DNA of 64,000 nucleotides from Berberis thunbergii (GCA_003290165.1 QNQO01000223.1:682001-746000), one strand, 5' to 3'; shown: positions 1-12,841, counted from the first letter of the stretch. The notes: generated by a model from the letters alone, not told the origin. Made by a program: numbers and translations.

Positions 1-769
1 TAATGGGCTCAATGATTTAGTGGGCTGGGCTAGCCTGACCTTACCATTTTGCCAGCTCTAACCGTGATAAATCAATTGAGTACTTTCACAATAAAAATTG
101 GTAGATGGCAAGTCGCTTCATGGTTTCAGTTGCATAACCTGATTTTGGAACCTAACCTAAGTAGGGCTCTCTACTGACACCCAATGAGGCATGGATTTTT
201 TAATTGTTTCAAAAATAATTTCCACCTTTTCTTCGTTGTGACCTTTGTGGACAATGGATACTGTGCATGTCTATGTAGGGCAATTTGGGTTGCCATGTAA
301 GCTGAAAATATTAACCAAATATAGAGAGAGGCAACTCTTATTGCGATTCTCTTAGTAAGCACCTATTTCCTTTTTGGCCAAGTACTTTCTTGGATGTTAT
401 CTCAAGAAAAAGGGTTAAGGTCCCACCATAACCAACCATGATAGCTTGAATGCTCTCTTGGACGCTAAAATAAGTTCATAATGCAATACAAAGCTAGAGG
501 CATACATGTTCATATATAGTCCTCTGGGTTTCCTTAGCGCCATTGCCATTGTTGTCTCACTTGCATCTAACTAATGAATTTATCACTCCATTACCATTCT
601 TGAAATACGCTTCAGCTGCTCCATGAGCATATGCCTCACTTTTTCAATACTAAGGTGGTCTTTGAACATGGCCTTGCTCCAAAGATTTTCAGTCAAATAT
701 TGTACAATACTCAATCTATACATTCCAGAAAGAGGCCACGCCGTCTCCCTACATTAAACACAAATCATG
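1..769. other. Left-edge non-coding DNA
   Basis: Only short unconvincing reading frames occur here. I recognise no gene, RNA or element end in this stretch. Confidence 0.5.
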
Positions 770-1467
770 TTAAGATACGCTATAGCTTTTCGCCAGGTTC
801 TCCTCCAGGCTCATCTCCACGCAGACACGGGTAGCACCCAAGCGTGATAGATAGCGAGTATGGTCATCCATATGCAAAAAATCACCGAAAGAATTCACTA
901 TAACTTTTAAAAGAGGGGCATGGAATAAATGCAAAGGCAAGTTCAGCAAGTCTACCCACAACGGAACCGAAATCGGATTCGCTTTCAATCCGAATCCATC
1001 ATGCCAGCGAAAAGCTTTGAATCGAACTCCACAAATCGTGAAATAATCTCTCGAAAGCACTTTCTTTGCTTTCGCCTCAGATTGAAGACGGACTAAAATA
1101 TGACGTTGATCGAGTAAGCCCAGTGAAAATCTCCTAGAATACCCCATGTTCTATGAATAGAGTCTCAAATATCTTCCAAAGTTGGCCTATAACTAGAAAA
1201 CTTTAACATTGTTACGTGTTTTTCCATGAATGTTTCCCCTCGTACTTCATCCGATGCCGTGAGCCCAATGGCCAGATCTCCTTCTTTCTGAAACCTAGTT
1301 CCTTCCACATGCATTTCCTTAACTTCTTCTACCAATATTTTTTCAAGAATCTGCATGAAAAATGGCTTAAGAACCTCTTCCATGTTTCCCCCATTCCCCA
1401 TTGGAGGAAGATAATCTTTGGCAGCTAGGGGCAAGTATGGCAGCTGCACGTTTCCCTTATTTCTCAA
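770..1467 (-). pseudogene. DUF4283-type fragment, likely from a plant LINE ORF1
   Basis: Two minus-strand frames follow one another: 1165-1467 and then 770-1147, separated by a frameshift and stop. The second frame holds the plant DUF4283 pattern: a stretch reading VRLQSEAKAKKVL, then PLWVDLLNLPLHLF, then RYLSRLGATRVCVEMSLEE, which ends in the conserved aromatic/valine 'RVCVE' block. DUF4283 proteins in plants are mostly LINE ORF1 or captured nucleic-acid-binding fragments. The usual C-terminal CCHC knuckle and any reverse transcriptase are absent. The first frame supplies a plausible N-terminus. Frame breakage and isolation argue for a dead fragment. A host gene relic with the same domain is the alternative. 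Confidence 0.6.
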
Positions 1468-1509
1468 ACCCTAGCAGAGCACACCTTTGAAAAAATTGGG
1501 ATCTAAGAA

Positions 1510-4368
1510 TGTCACGCCCCGATTTTCGAAGAAAACGAAAATCCTAAAATCCACGTAGGATTATCCGTTTCCCCCAAAACTCGGGACGTGAAAATTCAAT
1601 AACGACATAAACAATTTGCAGCAACAACTAAACATGATTTAGTTACTGAAACAAATAAAAATTTAACCCGGAGAGACTCTGACGTTGCTAGCTCCACTAA
1701 CGGAACTCCAGTAACGCTGCTCAAAAGTCTCTAAACCTGAAAGGCTAATCGGCTACATTCCCAAAGGAATGTACCCAAGAAGCAAAAGCTCATTTGGGTC
1801 AGCAATAAAGCTGGTGTGAGAAATCTTCATCCCAAAATCAATAAATCCGCACACGACAACATCAAACTAAACAAAAACAATAAACAACCACACCAACAGG
1901 TAGTTCCTCAATGAGGCAAGGGTGTCATCATCCTAATAAATAAATATGCATTTACTAGTACTTACGCTATAGAAGTTGACTATGACAAGTCTGACCTGCA
2001 GAAATACGAAGGGACTTGCCATCCTGCATGGAAAGGTTAGAAATCATAGTCATATTAGACTATTATTAAAATATCAACAAAACACATTTTCTACCTTTAG
2101 GAAGACATATAGTTCTCATTCAATGGTTGAATGAGCATTTAGTTTCTTCCTTTAAGGTAATCATGCACATACACAAAAAGAAATCACGTTTCTTTTCCAC
2201 GATCGCACTATCCTCCATATGCCGAACACACCTCACACAAGTGTGCCTCCCTTGCCTTCGAAACCACTCGGAGCGTACATGTTCCAAGTGAGGTGCCACC
2301 TCGAGGAACATGTCATCTCACCCGAAGTTCGATCCATGGAAGCATTTCCTAAATCTACACGTACAATCGAACTCACATGGAACGGTGCACCGATATGCAA
2401 GCAAGTCTGCATACCCATAATTCTATCACACGTATACAAGCAAGTCTGTATACACAAATTTTCTTTTCTTTTCACATTTTTTTTGGAGTTGTGGAAAAGA
2501 GCATAAAAAAATCAACTAAAATTCAAACTCTTTTATGGTGACTCTTTGTCTACCATAAATAAATCAACCACAGTATCCACCATTCTTTTGGGGAACAAGT
2601 AATATTTGACACATTGGCATCATATGAAAAAAAAAACAATATGCATACCAATTCACATAAAATACAAATCCCCAAGCTAAAATAAGTGCTTAGTTAAATT
2701 CCAGCCAATATCTATTATTAGAAAATTTTCTTCTAGACCAAAATTAAATAAGGGTTTAAGCCTACATAACACTAATACAGACCAGACATCATCTCCTTAC
2801 GACCCAATTTCCAATTTCGATGTCAAAATAAAAATAAATTTTTACCCTGTCAGAAAGTGGAATAATGTGGCAGGAAAGATGAAATTGAGGGAATCAATGT
2901 TTTAGGTGTTAAAATCTTGCAGATAAGGCAATATAAAAACATTCAAATGCCCTGACATGATCAAGCATGGAAGTAGTAATCAACATGATGGATGAAAGTG
3001 AAATTTAGATATAGTCGTTTCAACAAGCCATTAGCTAAACCCATAAAAGCCCAAACCAAAACAACTACCCATACCCACTCCTTGCTATCCAATTTTCAGC
3101 CCTAGCCTTGTATTTCCAAAACACAATACATTCAGCCAACCCATTGCCTTCTCCCTTCTCCTGATCCCATTTCCAGACCCATCTATATTCATCCCAATCA
3201 CTCCTTCTGACATAACAGGTAACATTACGAATTCACCAAGCTCCCCCAATGATAGGGATCCTCTCCTGAAGTGAAAGTCCCACCTCCATTAACCCATTAA
3301 CCTTTCTACCATATTTGTCCTCCATACTTTGATTCATATTGCAAAGCACGTACAACCTGGCAACCCTTTTCTCAAAAAGTCTCACATTCTTTCCACACAT
3401 TCTGCGAAAATCTCACCTTGTAGAAACCTGCCCAAAATCAGTCCAACTACACAACTATAAACAGATTAACCTTGCTAGGATATAAACAATGGCATTGCCA
3501 ACACCAAATTTCAAACCTTGCAAATAATGCCCTATTGAAATTAACATCTAATAAGCTTCATGAAACTCAAAAGAAAACCCTTGGGCAACTTAGATTTAAA
3601 AAAAAAAAAACTATCCTTTGAATTGAAAACACAATCACAGAACTTATAGAATCAAATACAGACTTAAACAAGCTCGAATCTTTCTATGTGCTTCTCGTTA
3701 AAACGATCGAATTGAGTAGAACCCAGAGTTTAAAACTATGAAATCGATTGAGTTTGTAAACAAAATTACCGAATTGAAGACGAAGGAGATGAAAGAAAAC
3801 TCACAGGTCAGTAGCACAGAGCCCTCGGCACACAAGACCTTTCTCTCATCGCAACAATCATCTCCCCAGATTACCACCATCGCCAGCAACCCAACATCCT
3901 CACGCCTCCCTATCTCCTTTGTAGAACCATCGAAGTTGTCCACTAATACATCCGGTTTCCCATTCCAAGGAATCAATCCTTGTTGATCTTGAGTGGCTTT
4001 GAAAGAGCCCATCAACGCGATACATCCGACATCGAGAGCCAACAACCATTAGAGATTGATGAGGATCGCCTCATCGCTTCGCCAAGACGACAACTCGTCT
4101 CTGTGCCCGCTTTCGCTCACAATCAGAGAGAGTTCGAGCGGCGGTGGCTAAGTCTTGAGATGATATGAAAAAAAGAAGGAAGAAGGAGAGAAATTTTCAC
4201 TTATTGTTGGGTGGCTAATAGCCCCCACTAAAATTCTGAGGGCACCCACCCTTTAGATTCACAAAATAAAGCCCTAAAATTTTGAAATTCACATTCAATT
4301 AAATGTAACCCTATTTTATTTAATTCAAAATAAAATAAATTAGTTTTATGAAATTTAGGGGTGTTACA
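1510..4368 (-). mobile_element. Solo LTR, 2859 bp, with perfect 5-bp target duplication
   Basis: The element starts TGTCACGCCCCGATTTTCG and ends AGGGGTGTTACA, so it has TG...CA ends. It is flanked on both sides by AAGAA (1505-1509 and 4369-4373). No gag or pol frames are present, and no internal PBS or PPT was seen, so this is most simply a solo LTR. The TGTCACGCCC edge matches the edge of the Tekay-type LTRs at 18301 and 25588. Those belong to a minus-strand element, so I assign minus by analogy. Length is in the range of Tekay/Del LTRs (the two in this window are about 2.44 kb). The open frames inside (for example 3738-3986) have no recognisable homology and are treated as chance. Confidence 0.85.
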
Positions 4369-4373
4369 AAGAA

Positions 4374-5093
4374 GCTCCTCAGAATTCTTTATTCTCATTT
4401 AGGATCTGAAGAAGATGAGGCATCTGTCCGAGGATTTGGAGATGAACTTGTGTAGGATTGCCACCCTTCCAGTCAGGCTTTGAACTCATTTGTTATTCGT
4501 GGGAGGTTTCATGTTGAGGAGAGCATGAATCTACTTCAGATCAACTTCTATCCCTCTCTGGTTGATTCTGTATCCCAGGAATTTCCCCGACTATACCCCA
4601 AAGGTGCACTTTTGCAAGTTGAGATTCATTTGGTATTTTTGGAGTTAGAAAAAGGCTTATTGGAGGTTCGCGAGGTGGTCGGGACCACAAAGGCTTTTCA
4701 CCAGCATATCGTCGATGTAGACCTCTATTGTCTTCCCAATTTGTTTTTTGAACATTCGTGATGTGTCCACATTTACCCTTGTTGATTTTGATGATCACGA
4801 GCCTGCAAAATTGAACAGCGGTTAGCCAAAAAACCACTGTTGTGGTGGTTGAAGGAACTCCAATGCTTAAGTTAGGTAACGATGCGAAGAAAAGTGAAGA
4901 CTATATGTAAATGGAAAAGTGTATGAGTACCTTTCTAATTCCCATTTTCTCACCTTAACTTTTGAGTGTTTCCTTCACAACTATCCCTGTTGTTGAAGGT
5001 GTGATGGAGAGAGGAGATCTCGCCAAGGATCTTACATATGCATGATTGAGCTCCGTTAAGGACCCGGTGCTTGATTGAGCTAAGAGCTAATTC
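4374..5093. other. Unassigned DNA between solo LTR and alpha-COP copy
   Basis: A 93-codon plus-strand frame (4480-4761) is present, but I do not recognise its product. The stretch around 4824-4858 (CCACTGTTGTGGTGGTTGAA) resembles a block in the foldback element near 56030, so part of this may be retroelement leader or LTR debris. Confidence 0.3.
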
Positions 5094-5935
5094 GTGCGAG
5101 CGAATCTCAGGCCTGTGACAGTTCTGAGATTCATGTTCGAGCCTGCTATTCAGAAGGGTAACAATCTTCTGATTGAGGAAGACGTGGTAGACGAAATTGA
5201 AGAGCTTAGAGAGCATGTGTATGACACTGATGAAGAGTTGGATATTGTTGATGCAGATGGTTTGCAGAATGGGGATGTTGGAGTTGTTATTGAAGATGGT
5301 GAAGTGCACGAAGAAACTAATGGGGAAGGAGGTTGGGACCTTGAGGACTTGGAGCTGCCACCAGAAGTTGATACACCAAGGGCTACTACGAATACCCGCT
5401 CTTCAGTATTTGTCACCCCGACTCAAGGCATGCCTGTAAGATAGATCTGGATCCAAAAATCAGCTCTTGCTGCAGAGCATGCAGCAGCTGGTAATTTGAT
5501 ACAGCGATGCGGCAGCTGAACCGACAACTGGGTATAACAAACTTTGCACCTTTGAAGCCCATGCTTTTTGATCTGCACAATGGACATCATTCATACATAC
5601 GCACATTTTCCTCCACTCTAGTGATTTCATTTGCGGTGGAGTGCGTCGGCGAGCCCGAATGTGAGGGGGCCACTAGCACTTGTGTACAACTTCTCCCAGC
5701 TAGAAGAAAAACTGAAGGCTGGTTACAAAGCCACTACTAATGGAAAGTTCATGGAGGTTATACAACTGTTTCTAAGTATTTTGCATACTATACCACTTAT
5801 TGTTGTTGAGTCGATGAGGAAAGTTGATGAAGTCAAGGAATTGATTATTATAGTAAATGAGTATGTGCTAGGTTTGTAGATGGAGCTCGAGAGAAGGGAA
5901 ATAAAAGACAATTTAGTACGCCAACAGCTAGCAGA
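5094..5935 (+). pseudogene. COPA: Coatomer alpha subunit (alpha-COP) C-terminal region, decayed copy
   Basis: Consecutive plus-strand frames (5094-5444, 5507-5680, 5631-5879, 5880-5930) read through the C-terminal part of coatomer alpha, a subunit of the COPI vesicle coat on Golgi membranes. Diagnostic blocks are GGWDLEDLELPPEVDTPRA, SALAAEHAAAGN, RQLGITNFAPL, SASPNVRGPLALVYNFSQLEE, GYKATTNGKF, LSILHTIPLIVVES and VDEVKELIIIVNEYVLGL. An acidic linker (DADGLQNGDVGVVIEDGE) precedes them, as in plant alpha-COP. There is an in-frame stop at 5442, two frame changes near 5500 and 5640, and another stop at 5877. The WD40 N-terminus and the zinc-binding C-terminus are missing. Homology stops near 5930, where unrelated sequence begins. 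No intron is visible inside the matched part, but this alone does not prove a processed copy. Confidence 0.88.
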
Positions 5936-6460
5936 GTTTTCTGACCTGATACTAGAGGATTTTCCTCCTGGGCTGCTGCCAGAGGATTCCGATGAAGCTG
6001 TTGTGAACTCGATAACGATTTCTTTCCAACCTGGGCCGACTGATGCAGGAGGGTTTCTAATTTGGCTCTGAAAGTTATTTACTAAATAACTTATTCGTAA
6101 TCTTTCAATTTAATTAGGAGTCTTTCTAGTTTCCTTTTATGATTAGGCTTTACTTTTTCTTTTAGGAATAGACTGCTTGTTATTTTAGTATTTGATTATA
6201 TTTTTTCTTTTAGGAATAGAATGCTTGTTATTTTAGTATTTGATTCTAATTTTTCTTTTAGAAATAAGTTGCTTATTATTCAAGTTATTTGATCACTATA
6301 AATAAAGCTCTTTCTCAATATTGTAGTACACTTTTGATTTGCATAATTTTGAATTGACATTAGAGATATTTCTCTGTGTTTTGGGTGATTCTCTTATTTT
6401 CTTTTCTATGAATTGTCTGTTAGAGCTAGCCTGCAGGGTAATCATTATTCTACCCGACGT
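5931..6460 (+). mobile_element. Possible 3' tail of an LTR retroelement fused to the alpha-COP copy
   Basis: The frame 5880-6071 leaves alpha-COP homology and continues LAEFSDLILEDFPPGLLPE...ISFQPGPTDAGG. The first part resembles the gypsy linker before RT, and the second resembles the 3' end of gypsy pol. A/T-rich LTR-like DNA follows, with a TATA-like CACTATAAATAAAGC at about 6294-6308. The block ends near 6460, where MIR169-flank sequence starts abruptly. I found no matching 5' LTR and no convincing target duplication. The retroelement reading is an inference. Confidence 0.3.
6152..6296 (+). repeat. Short tandem repeat, unit about 48 bp, three decaying copies
   Basis: The motif TTTTCTTTTAGGAATAG(A)..GCTTGTTATTTTAGTATTTGAT occurs twice almost exactly and then a third time with substitutions (TTAGAAATAAGTTGC...). 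Confidence 0.7.
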
Positions 6461-6690
6461 CACTACCAAACATTACTCTTTATCTTCACGTAAGACCTTT
6501 CTTTCCTTTAACACATACTATTACTTTAATACACCAATATTCTTCCTATCCAATGCCTCTATTTATAGTTCTTCATCCACCCTCACGAACACTTAGCCTA
6601 GGTGTCCACGGTGAATATGTTTCTTCAATATGTATGAAATAAAGTCAGCATGTGCAGACCATCTTCCTTTCAGCATTTCTAACCAAGATT
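6461..6690 (-). repeat. Remnant of a MIR169 flank (hairpin itself lost)
   Basis: From ACTACCAAACATTACTC to about 6690 this copies the DNA that lies just upstream (minus-strand sense) of hairpins A, C and E: ACCAAAC...TTTATCTTCA.GTAAGACC, then CCAATGCCTCT, TTAG..TAGGTGTCCAC and GAATATGTT. The copy begins immediately beside where the mature miR169 site would be. The hairpin arms are gone, replaced by the upstream block. Confidence 0.7.
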
Positions 6691-7990
6691 TATTTATTCT
6701 CGGGAATAGGTACCAACGTTGAGGTGTCCCCCAACGATGACTCCTCTCGGACATATCCATAGTCCAAAATATTCTCATGGGATAGTTTGATCGAGATAGC
6801 GATGTCAAATGGATTGGTTTGTGCCATCTGCGTCCTTTTCCTAGGTTGAGAATCCATCTAACCCAGTGGTCTACCACGCTTCCTTGCGGGATCAGATGAC
6901 TGGTTAACCGCCAAGGTACCACGCTCACCGTTTTAGTCACGGGCGACGATGCCAAGCCCGACATCTCCCGGGGTTGCGCTACGTCCTGTGGTGGGAACGT
7001 CAATCCTTACAGGCACATTTGCAGTAGCTGGTATATGTGATCTCGTCACTTTAGCGATATTAGTGAAAGCGTCTGGCAGCTTATTTGCTACGCTCTGAAG
7101 ATCAAAAATTCGCCGCACCTCACTCTTGGACTATGCGGTTCGGGGATCAAGATGAGACAAAGTGGAGACAGACCACGACAATTCTTGTCGTTCCTATTGA
7201 ACATTAACGTTCTTATCTTCCCCTAACGACGGCAAGACTGTCCCATCAAAGTGACAATCCGCAAATTGTGCGGTAAAGAGATCGTCTGTCAAGGGTTCCA
7301 AGTAGCGGATAATTGATGGTGTATCATATCCCACATATATACTCATCCTTTGTTGAGGCCCCATCTTGTTACGTTGTGGCGACGCAATTGGCACATAAAC
7401 CGCGCACCCAAAAATGCATAAGTACGAAAGATCTGGTTCGTACCCAGTCACCAGCTATGACGCAAAGAATGGTTGGGTGGCAACCGGCCTCAAACGGAGT
7501 AACATTGCTGCGCGCAAAATTGCATAGCCCCATGCAGATATAGGCATGTTGGTGCGCATAACCAACGTCAATCCTAATGGACATGGTGAGACCGTTTTGG
7601 GTGTGAACATGGGGAATAGGATGTTCAACATCAATCCTAATGGACATGCAATAATCATCAAATGTTTTCGATGTAAACTCTCCGGCAGTATCAAGTTGAA
7701 TTGACTTATTAGGGTAATCCGGGTGGTGAGCCCTCAGTCGAATAATCTGGGCCAAGAGTTTAGCATATGCAGCATTTCAGGTGGACGGTAGTGTGACATG
7801 TGACCAGCGTGTTGACGTATCAACTAACACCATAAAGTATCTAAATGGTCTGCAAGTTGGTTGGATAGGTCCACAAATATCCCCTTGAATTCGCTATAAA
7901 AATGGGATGGACTCTTTAGAAATCTTTGCATAGGACGGTCTTAGTCCTAATTTTCCCAAGGAACAGCCTTTGCTGAACGAGCGAGCTGCG
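6691..7990 (-). pseudogene. Ty1/copia integrase and linker fragment, decayed
   Basis: On the minus strand, reading from about 7990 down to 6700, short frames give integrase blocks: GDICGPIQPTCRPFRYFMVL, then AQIIRLRAHHPDYPNKSI, FDDYCMSI and HVHTQNGL (core), then IYVGYDTPSIIRYLEPLT followed by FADCHFD (C-terminal region). The linker before reverse transcriptase follows (VRRIFDLQSVANKLPDAF, then SHIPATANVPVRIDVP). Many frameshifts and stops break it, and a duplicated stretch lies near 7560-7650. Gag, protease and RT are absent and no LTR was found. The fragment ends where the MIR169-flank remnant begins. Confidence 0.75.
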
Positions 7991-9384
7991 TGCACGGCGA
8001 CACCCCTTGGTGCGGCGGCGGTGGCAGCTGCACCCCTTGGTGTGGCAGGCCGTGGACCAACGTTGGTCAACCGAAGCGGATTCCTTTTAGTGCTTCGTGT
8101 AGCTCAAAAGAATTGATGTCTTGCACAATGGAAAGTGAACAATATTAGTGTTTCTAAGCCAATGCTTCTAAGAAACAGATATCCATGAAATTGGATTAGA
8201 ATGAACCTCGAAGTTTCAAACAATGGTCGTGAACGGTCATCGTTCAATGCTACATGAACTACCATAGTTCGAAGCGAATACCATAGTTCAAGCTTCACGA
8301 ACTGCATAGTTCGGAGCGAATGCGAACCCCCACTGGAATTTAAATTAATTCACAAAAGCTATAAATTAATACATATCATCATAACATGTATAATACAGTG
8401 ATTCAGTCAGTGTAAGAGACACAACAATAGGGTGTTTTTCATACCAATTATTTTTTATTTTTTTTTACTTGAATCCGGGATCAGCGTATTGAATTTGATT
8501 TTCTAAACAAATTTACTTGAAAAGAGAAAGGTGCTGGAAATTAAGGGAAACAATAAATAAACAATCCTCAACTTTTACTGTTAAACTTTTAAGTGGATAT
8601 AATTCTTGAAATAGCCTATGAAAAGTATATTGTGTTTCTCAACTGACGATTTCCATATATATTTTGTGAAACTGACGATTTCCAATTGCTCGCTAAACAG
8701 TGAAAGTTAATATTATAAAGAAAACTGATGAGCTCTGGACAGGAGCCACTACTATTAAAAGCAATGCTTACAAATTATGTCTCTGTATGTATGGAATACT
8801 TCAATTACCAAAGAATAACAATAAAATAATAGTGAATTAAAATTTAAAAGCAAATTAATCGATAAAATATAAAACTAAAAAGTCTCATTCAACTGCTAGT
8901 TAGGTACCTTGGTTTGTGATGGAAATCGTTGCATCAATAAAACGAAAAGAGAATATGAAGTTGCTCAAGTAAAGAAAACCTAGAGATAATGCAATACCAG
9001 AGCCCTGATAGGATAGGCCAGCAATATAATGATTCCAATTGGGTTTGAGATACCAATGCTCCGAGTAAAAGAATTTCTGAAACTGCTAACGAAGAATGGT
9101 GTTTGCGTGGGGATTTTTCTTAATAGCTGCGAGGGTTAGGGCTCGTGTTGAAAGTAACATAAAGAAAGCAAAAGACAAGAGTAAGGAGGAAAACAGAGAG
9201 TTATATTATTTATTGATATGAGCCTCTATATATAGAGGTAGCAATTACATAATATCCCAATTTGAAACAAGATAGGAAACCTATGACAATAAGGAATTTA
9301 AATCCTACTCCATAACAAAGAAGATACCCTTCCTCGTTTGGACTAGTCACACAATCCTACTTTAACTGCAACACTACACAATCT
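7991..9384. other. Non-coding, A/T-rich, unassigned
   Basis: No convincing frame. The part 9130-9360, with TATATATAGAGG at 9228-9239, looks like retroelement LTR debris, but I could not find both ends. It stops where the unit-1 copy of the MIR169 spacer starts. Confidence 0.35.
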
Positions 9385-9816
9385 TATTAACCAAGCTTAC
9401 TACCCCAACTGCATGTGTTTTGTTTTCTGAATGCCCTCTGATTTCTCTCAGCCGACCCATAGATGTTAGATAGTAAATAGTTGCATTAAAAGTTGTTGGA
9501 GATGTTGGCTCGAGTTGAGCGTGCAAATTTAATCCCACATCGGTTCAGGTGCTTTATCATGTGAAGTTAAGAAGATTGGACATGTCTCTCATTATGGCAA
9601 GGCCAATCTCCACCTTGGCGAGACTTTAGCCTACCTTGGCCTGGGGTAAGCCCTAGCTCAACTCTCACGTGTGGGGTTTTTACTAATTGGATACAAGTCC
9701 AATACGTAATCCCATATGTTAACTTTTAAATGTAATCGTGACACACAAGTCATAAGTCATCTTGTAAGGATTCTTTCAGTTAGACACAATTTGACCAACT
9801 GCCTATGAGAAGGAGC
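9385..9816 (+). repeat. Unit-1 copy of the MIR169 spacer, shortened
   Basis: It shares TCTTATTAACCAAG, CTGAATGCCCTCTGATTTCT and GTTGTTGGAGATGTTGG with 17998-18140 and 45835-45955. It then jumps to the GTAATCCCATATGTTAAC...TTAGACACAATTTGACC block that ends units 2 and 3. The central 2 kb of the larger copies is missing. Confidence 0.8.
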
Positions 9817-9874
9817 AGGTCTAGAATGAGTGATATGAGGCAGTCAAGATAGCCAAGAATACTGCCTATGAATC

Positions 9875-10283
9875 TGATGTGGTACGTGTAGGTTGAAGAA
9901 GACGATATAAATATCGTTGGGGATGCGAAGAGACAAAGGAGATGCGATAAGAAGAAAATTGTAATAATAACAAGGGGTTTGAGGGATAAAATTGTTTATT
10001 TGATTGTTTGATAAAAGATGTCCCTTACATGTTGATATCCCTCTCTATTTATACTACTTAAAGCTAAATAACCAACTTTGACAAGGAGTTGGAAAAGAAA
10101 TAAAAATTAGAAATGCTACGTTTAATAAAATAGGAGTTTCTATTTTGTCGAACTTCCTAAAACTGTTGAGTTGATAAAATAGGAGTTCTTATTTTTTTGA
10201 ACTTCCTAAAACTGTTGATGTGATAAAATAGGAGTTCCTATTTTTTTATAATTCCTAAAACTGTGGATGTCCTGCATGCATCA
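9875..10283 (-). repeat. 3' LTR of the gypsy element (left copy)
   Basis: Minus-strand sense begins TGATGCATGCAGGACATCC. It contains three near-identical AATAGGAGTT..TATTTTTT segments between 10127 and 10247. The pol stop codon falls inside this LTR. Confidence 0.9.
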
Positions 10284-12802
10284 GGCTCCCCTTCTTTAGA
10301 AAAACTCGTCCTCGAGTTGTCATCACCTACCATGGCCTCAGTATCGTCATGAAATGTAAAAATTTCTTGAACAGTGAAGATGTTGGAGATATGCCATTCA
10401 GCAGGAAGATCAATGACATAAGCATTGTCATTTATTTTCTTCAAAATCTGGAAAGGGCCATATTTCTTCATTTTTGTCTTGTTGTAAATTCCCACGGGAA
10501 ATCGTTCTTTGCGAAGATGAATCATGACTAACTCTCCTTCTTTGAATTCTTTAAAACGCCTATGTTTATCGGCATCTTCTTTGTACCTGGCATTAGACTC
10601 TGCAAGCTTTGATTTTACCTCATGATGAATTTGAGAAGCTTTATCCACCATATTGTCAGCCTTGGCATGAGAATCCCGAAGCTTTGGAAGTACTATGAGA
10701 TCAAGAACATGATGGGGCACCATAGAATAGACAATTTCAAAAGGTGTCTTACCAGTAGAGCGATTCACTGAAGTATTGAAAGCAAATTCCATATGTGGAA
10801 GAAGAATATCCCATTGTTTTTCCTTGTCGCCGATCTTTGCTCTAATCAAATTTCCTAAAGAACAAGTCACAACCTCTGTTTGTCCATCGGTTTGAGGATG
10901 ACAAGTAGTGCTAAACTGTAATGTAGTCCCCAAACGCATCCAAAGCGATTTCCCAAAGTAACTCAAAAATTTTGTATCTCTGTCAGAAGTTATTGACTTG
11001 GGAACACCATGTAAACGAACCACTTCTTTGAAAAACAAGTATGTGATATTGGAAGCATCTGTGGTCTTTTTATAAGCCACAAAATGTGCCATCTTGGAAT
11101 AACGATCAACCACAACCATAATTGAATCATTACCTCTTTGAGTACAAGGTAAGCCTAACACAAAATCCATGCTAACATCAACCCAAGGTGCATCTGGAAC
11201 TGGTAGTGGAGTATAGAGACCGGTATTCTGAATAGTTCCTTTAGATCTTTGGCAAACCATACACCTTTGGACAAATCTTTGAACATCACGCTTCAAAGAA
11301 GGCCAAAAATATCTTTCTTCCATAAGAGCAATTGTTTTATCACGTCCAAAGTGTCCTCCAAGGCCTCCCCCATGTAATTCACGCATAAGATGTAGACGTA
11401 AAGAACAGTGGGGAATGCAAAGACGAGTACCTTTGAAAAGAAAACCATCTTGAATTAAGAAGTCATCTGTACCATGCGAAAGAGAACGACATTTTTCCCA
11501 TATAGTCTTGAAATCGTCATCTTCACCATAAAGATCCTTCAGATAATCAAAGGCCAAACTCTCATTCCGAATAGTCACAAGTAGATGAGCACGTCTACTT
11601 AAAGCATCAGCAACTTGATTCAACATTCCACTCTTATGCCGAACCGAAAAAGTATACTTGTTGATGGTCGATAACCAACGATCATGCATTCTGTTTACCT
11701 TGGCTGAAGTAGTCAAGAATTTCAAAGCGTGATTGTCAGTGTTAACGATGAATTCTCGATGAACAAGATAAGTATGCCACTGTTTTAGGGCTTGCACAAG
11801 AGCAATTAATTCCAATTCATAAGTAGACCACTTCTTCCAAGCATCAGAATTTTTCTCACTATAATAAGCAACCGGATGACCCCCTTGAGATAAAACCGCA
11901 CCAATACCGATAATCGAAGCGTCACAATCGACTTCAAATGGCTTATCAAAATCCGGCATAGCAAGAACTGGAGTACGACACAATTTTTCTTTAAGAGCAT
12001 TGAAACTCTTATCCGCCTCTTCTGTCCATTCAAACTTTTCTCGTTTCAAACAATCGGTAAGACCGGCAGCAATTGAACTAAAATTCCGAACAAAACGCCT
12101 GTAGAAAGATGCCAACCCATGAAAACTTCGAACATCACGAATGCATGTAGGTGTAGGCCAATCTGCCATGGCATTCACCTTAGAATCATCCACTAAAATT
12201 CCGATGTCCGAGACAATATACCCTAAGAAGAGGACTTTATTTGAGAAAAAGGTGCACTTCTTCAAATTCACAAAGAGAGCATTATCAGCAAGGACTTGGA
12301 ACACCTTAGAAAGTTGTGAGAGATGGTCGTCTTCGCTGCGACTATAGATCAAGATATCATCAAAATACACAATAACAAATTTACCAAGGAAAGGTTGTAG
12401 AACCTGATACATGAGTCGCATAAAGGTGCTAGGAGCATTAGATAATCCGAATGGCATAACAAGCCACTCATATAATCCTTCCTTTGTTTTGAAAGCTGTC
12501 TTCCATTCATCCCCTTCACGAATACGGATTTGATGATATCCACTACGTAAATCAAGTTTAGTGAAAATTTTAGAACCAGTAAGCATATCGATCATGTCAT
12601 CTATCCGTGGAATCGGAAATCTATACGGGATGGTAATTCTGTTCAAAGCGCGACAATCAATACACATTCTCCATCCACCATCCTTCTTTTCGACCAAAAA
12701 CGCTGGACTAGCACAAGGACTTTTGCTATATCGAATCAAACCTTTGGTAAATCGAGATACCAACTGCTCCTCTGATTCATGAAGTTGATTTCTAGCCACC
12801 AA
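10238..12802 (-). CDS. Gypsy pol: RT, RNase H and integrase, fused to a gag remnant
   Basis: An 854-codon open frame. Residues 1-21 ([20 protein letters not shown]) are gag. From about residue 22 ([15 protein letters not shown]) the frame is reverse transcriptase with the catalytic YFDD at 146-149. RNase H follows with VDCDAS near 292-297. The integrase zinc finger has H477 and H484 with C514 and C517, and the DDE core has D546 (SMDF), D607 (TSDRD) and E643 (GQTEVV). The C-terminal domain ends in [16 protein letters not shown]. The PPT is encoded in KEGEP, and the frame runs 46 bp into the LTR. In-frame coding continues upstream to 12841, where a TGA separates it from gag. Enzyme motifs look intact, but no protease is encoded. 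Confidence 0.93.
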   Translation of the reverse strand: MVARNQLHESEEQLVSRFTKGLIRYSKSPCASPAFLVEKKDGGWRMCIDCRALNRITIPYRFPIPRIDDMIDMLTGSKIFTKLDLRSGYHQIRIREGDEWKTAFKTKEGLYEWLVMPFGLSNAPSTFMRLMYQVLQPFLGKFVIVYFDDILIYSRSEDDHLSQLSKVFQVLADNALFVNLKKCTFFSNKVLFLGYIVSDIGILVDDSKVNAMADWPTPTCIRDVRSFHGLASFYRRFVRNFSSIAAGLTDCLKREKFEWTEEADKSFNALKEKLCRTPVLAMPDFDKPFEVDCDASIIGIGAVLSQGGHPVAYYSEKNSDAWKKWSTYELELIALVQALKQWHTYLVHREFIVNTDNHALKFLTTSAKVNRMHDRWLSTINKYTFSVRHKSGMLNQVADALSRRAHLLVTIRNESLAFDYLKDLYGEDDDFKTIWEKCRSLSHGTDDFLIQDGFLFKGTRLCIPHCSLRLHLMRELHGGGLGGHFGRDKTIALMEERYFWPSLKRDVQRFVQRCMVCQRSKGTIQNTGLYTPLPVPDAPWVDVSMDFVLGLPCTQRGNDSIMVVVDRYSKMAHFVAYKKTTDASNITYLFFKEVVRLHGVPKSITSDRDTKFLSYFGKSLWMRLGTTLQFSTTCHPQTDGQTEVVTCSLGNLIRAKIGDKEKQWDILLPHMEFAFNTSVNRSTGKTPFEIVYSMVPHHVLDLIVLPKLRDSHAKADNMVDKASQIHHEVKSKLAESNARYKEDADKHRRFKEFKEGELVMIHLRKERFPVGIYNKTKMKKYGPFQILKKINDNAYVIDLPAEWHISNIFTVQEIFTFHDDTEAMVGDDNSRTSFSKEGEPDACRTSTVLGIIKK

Positions 12803-12841
12803 ATTGTAAAATTCTGAGACATAATCTTCAACCGAATTTGC

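Noticed and set aside
1216..1428. Plus frame rich in F, H and L
   Set aside because: Antisense of the DUF4283-type N-terminal fragment.
5150..5416. Serine-rich minus frame opposite alpha-COP
   Set aside because: Antisense of an acidic coding stretch; the plus strand has clear homology.
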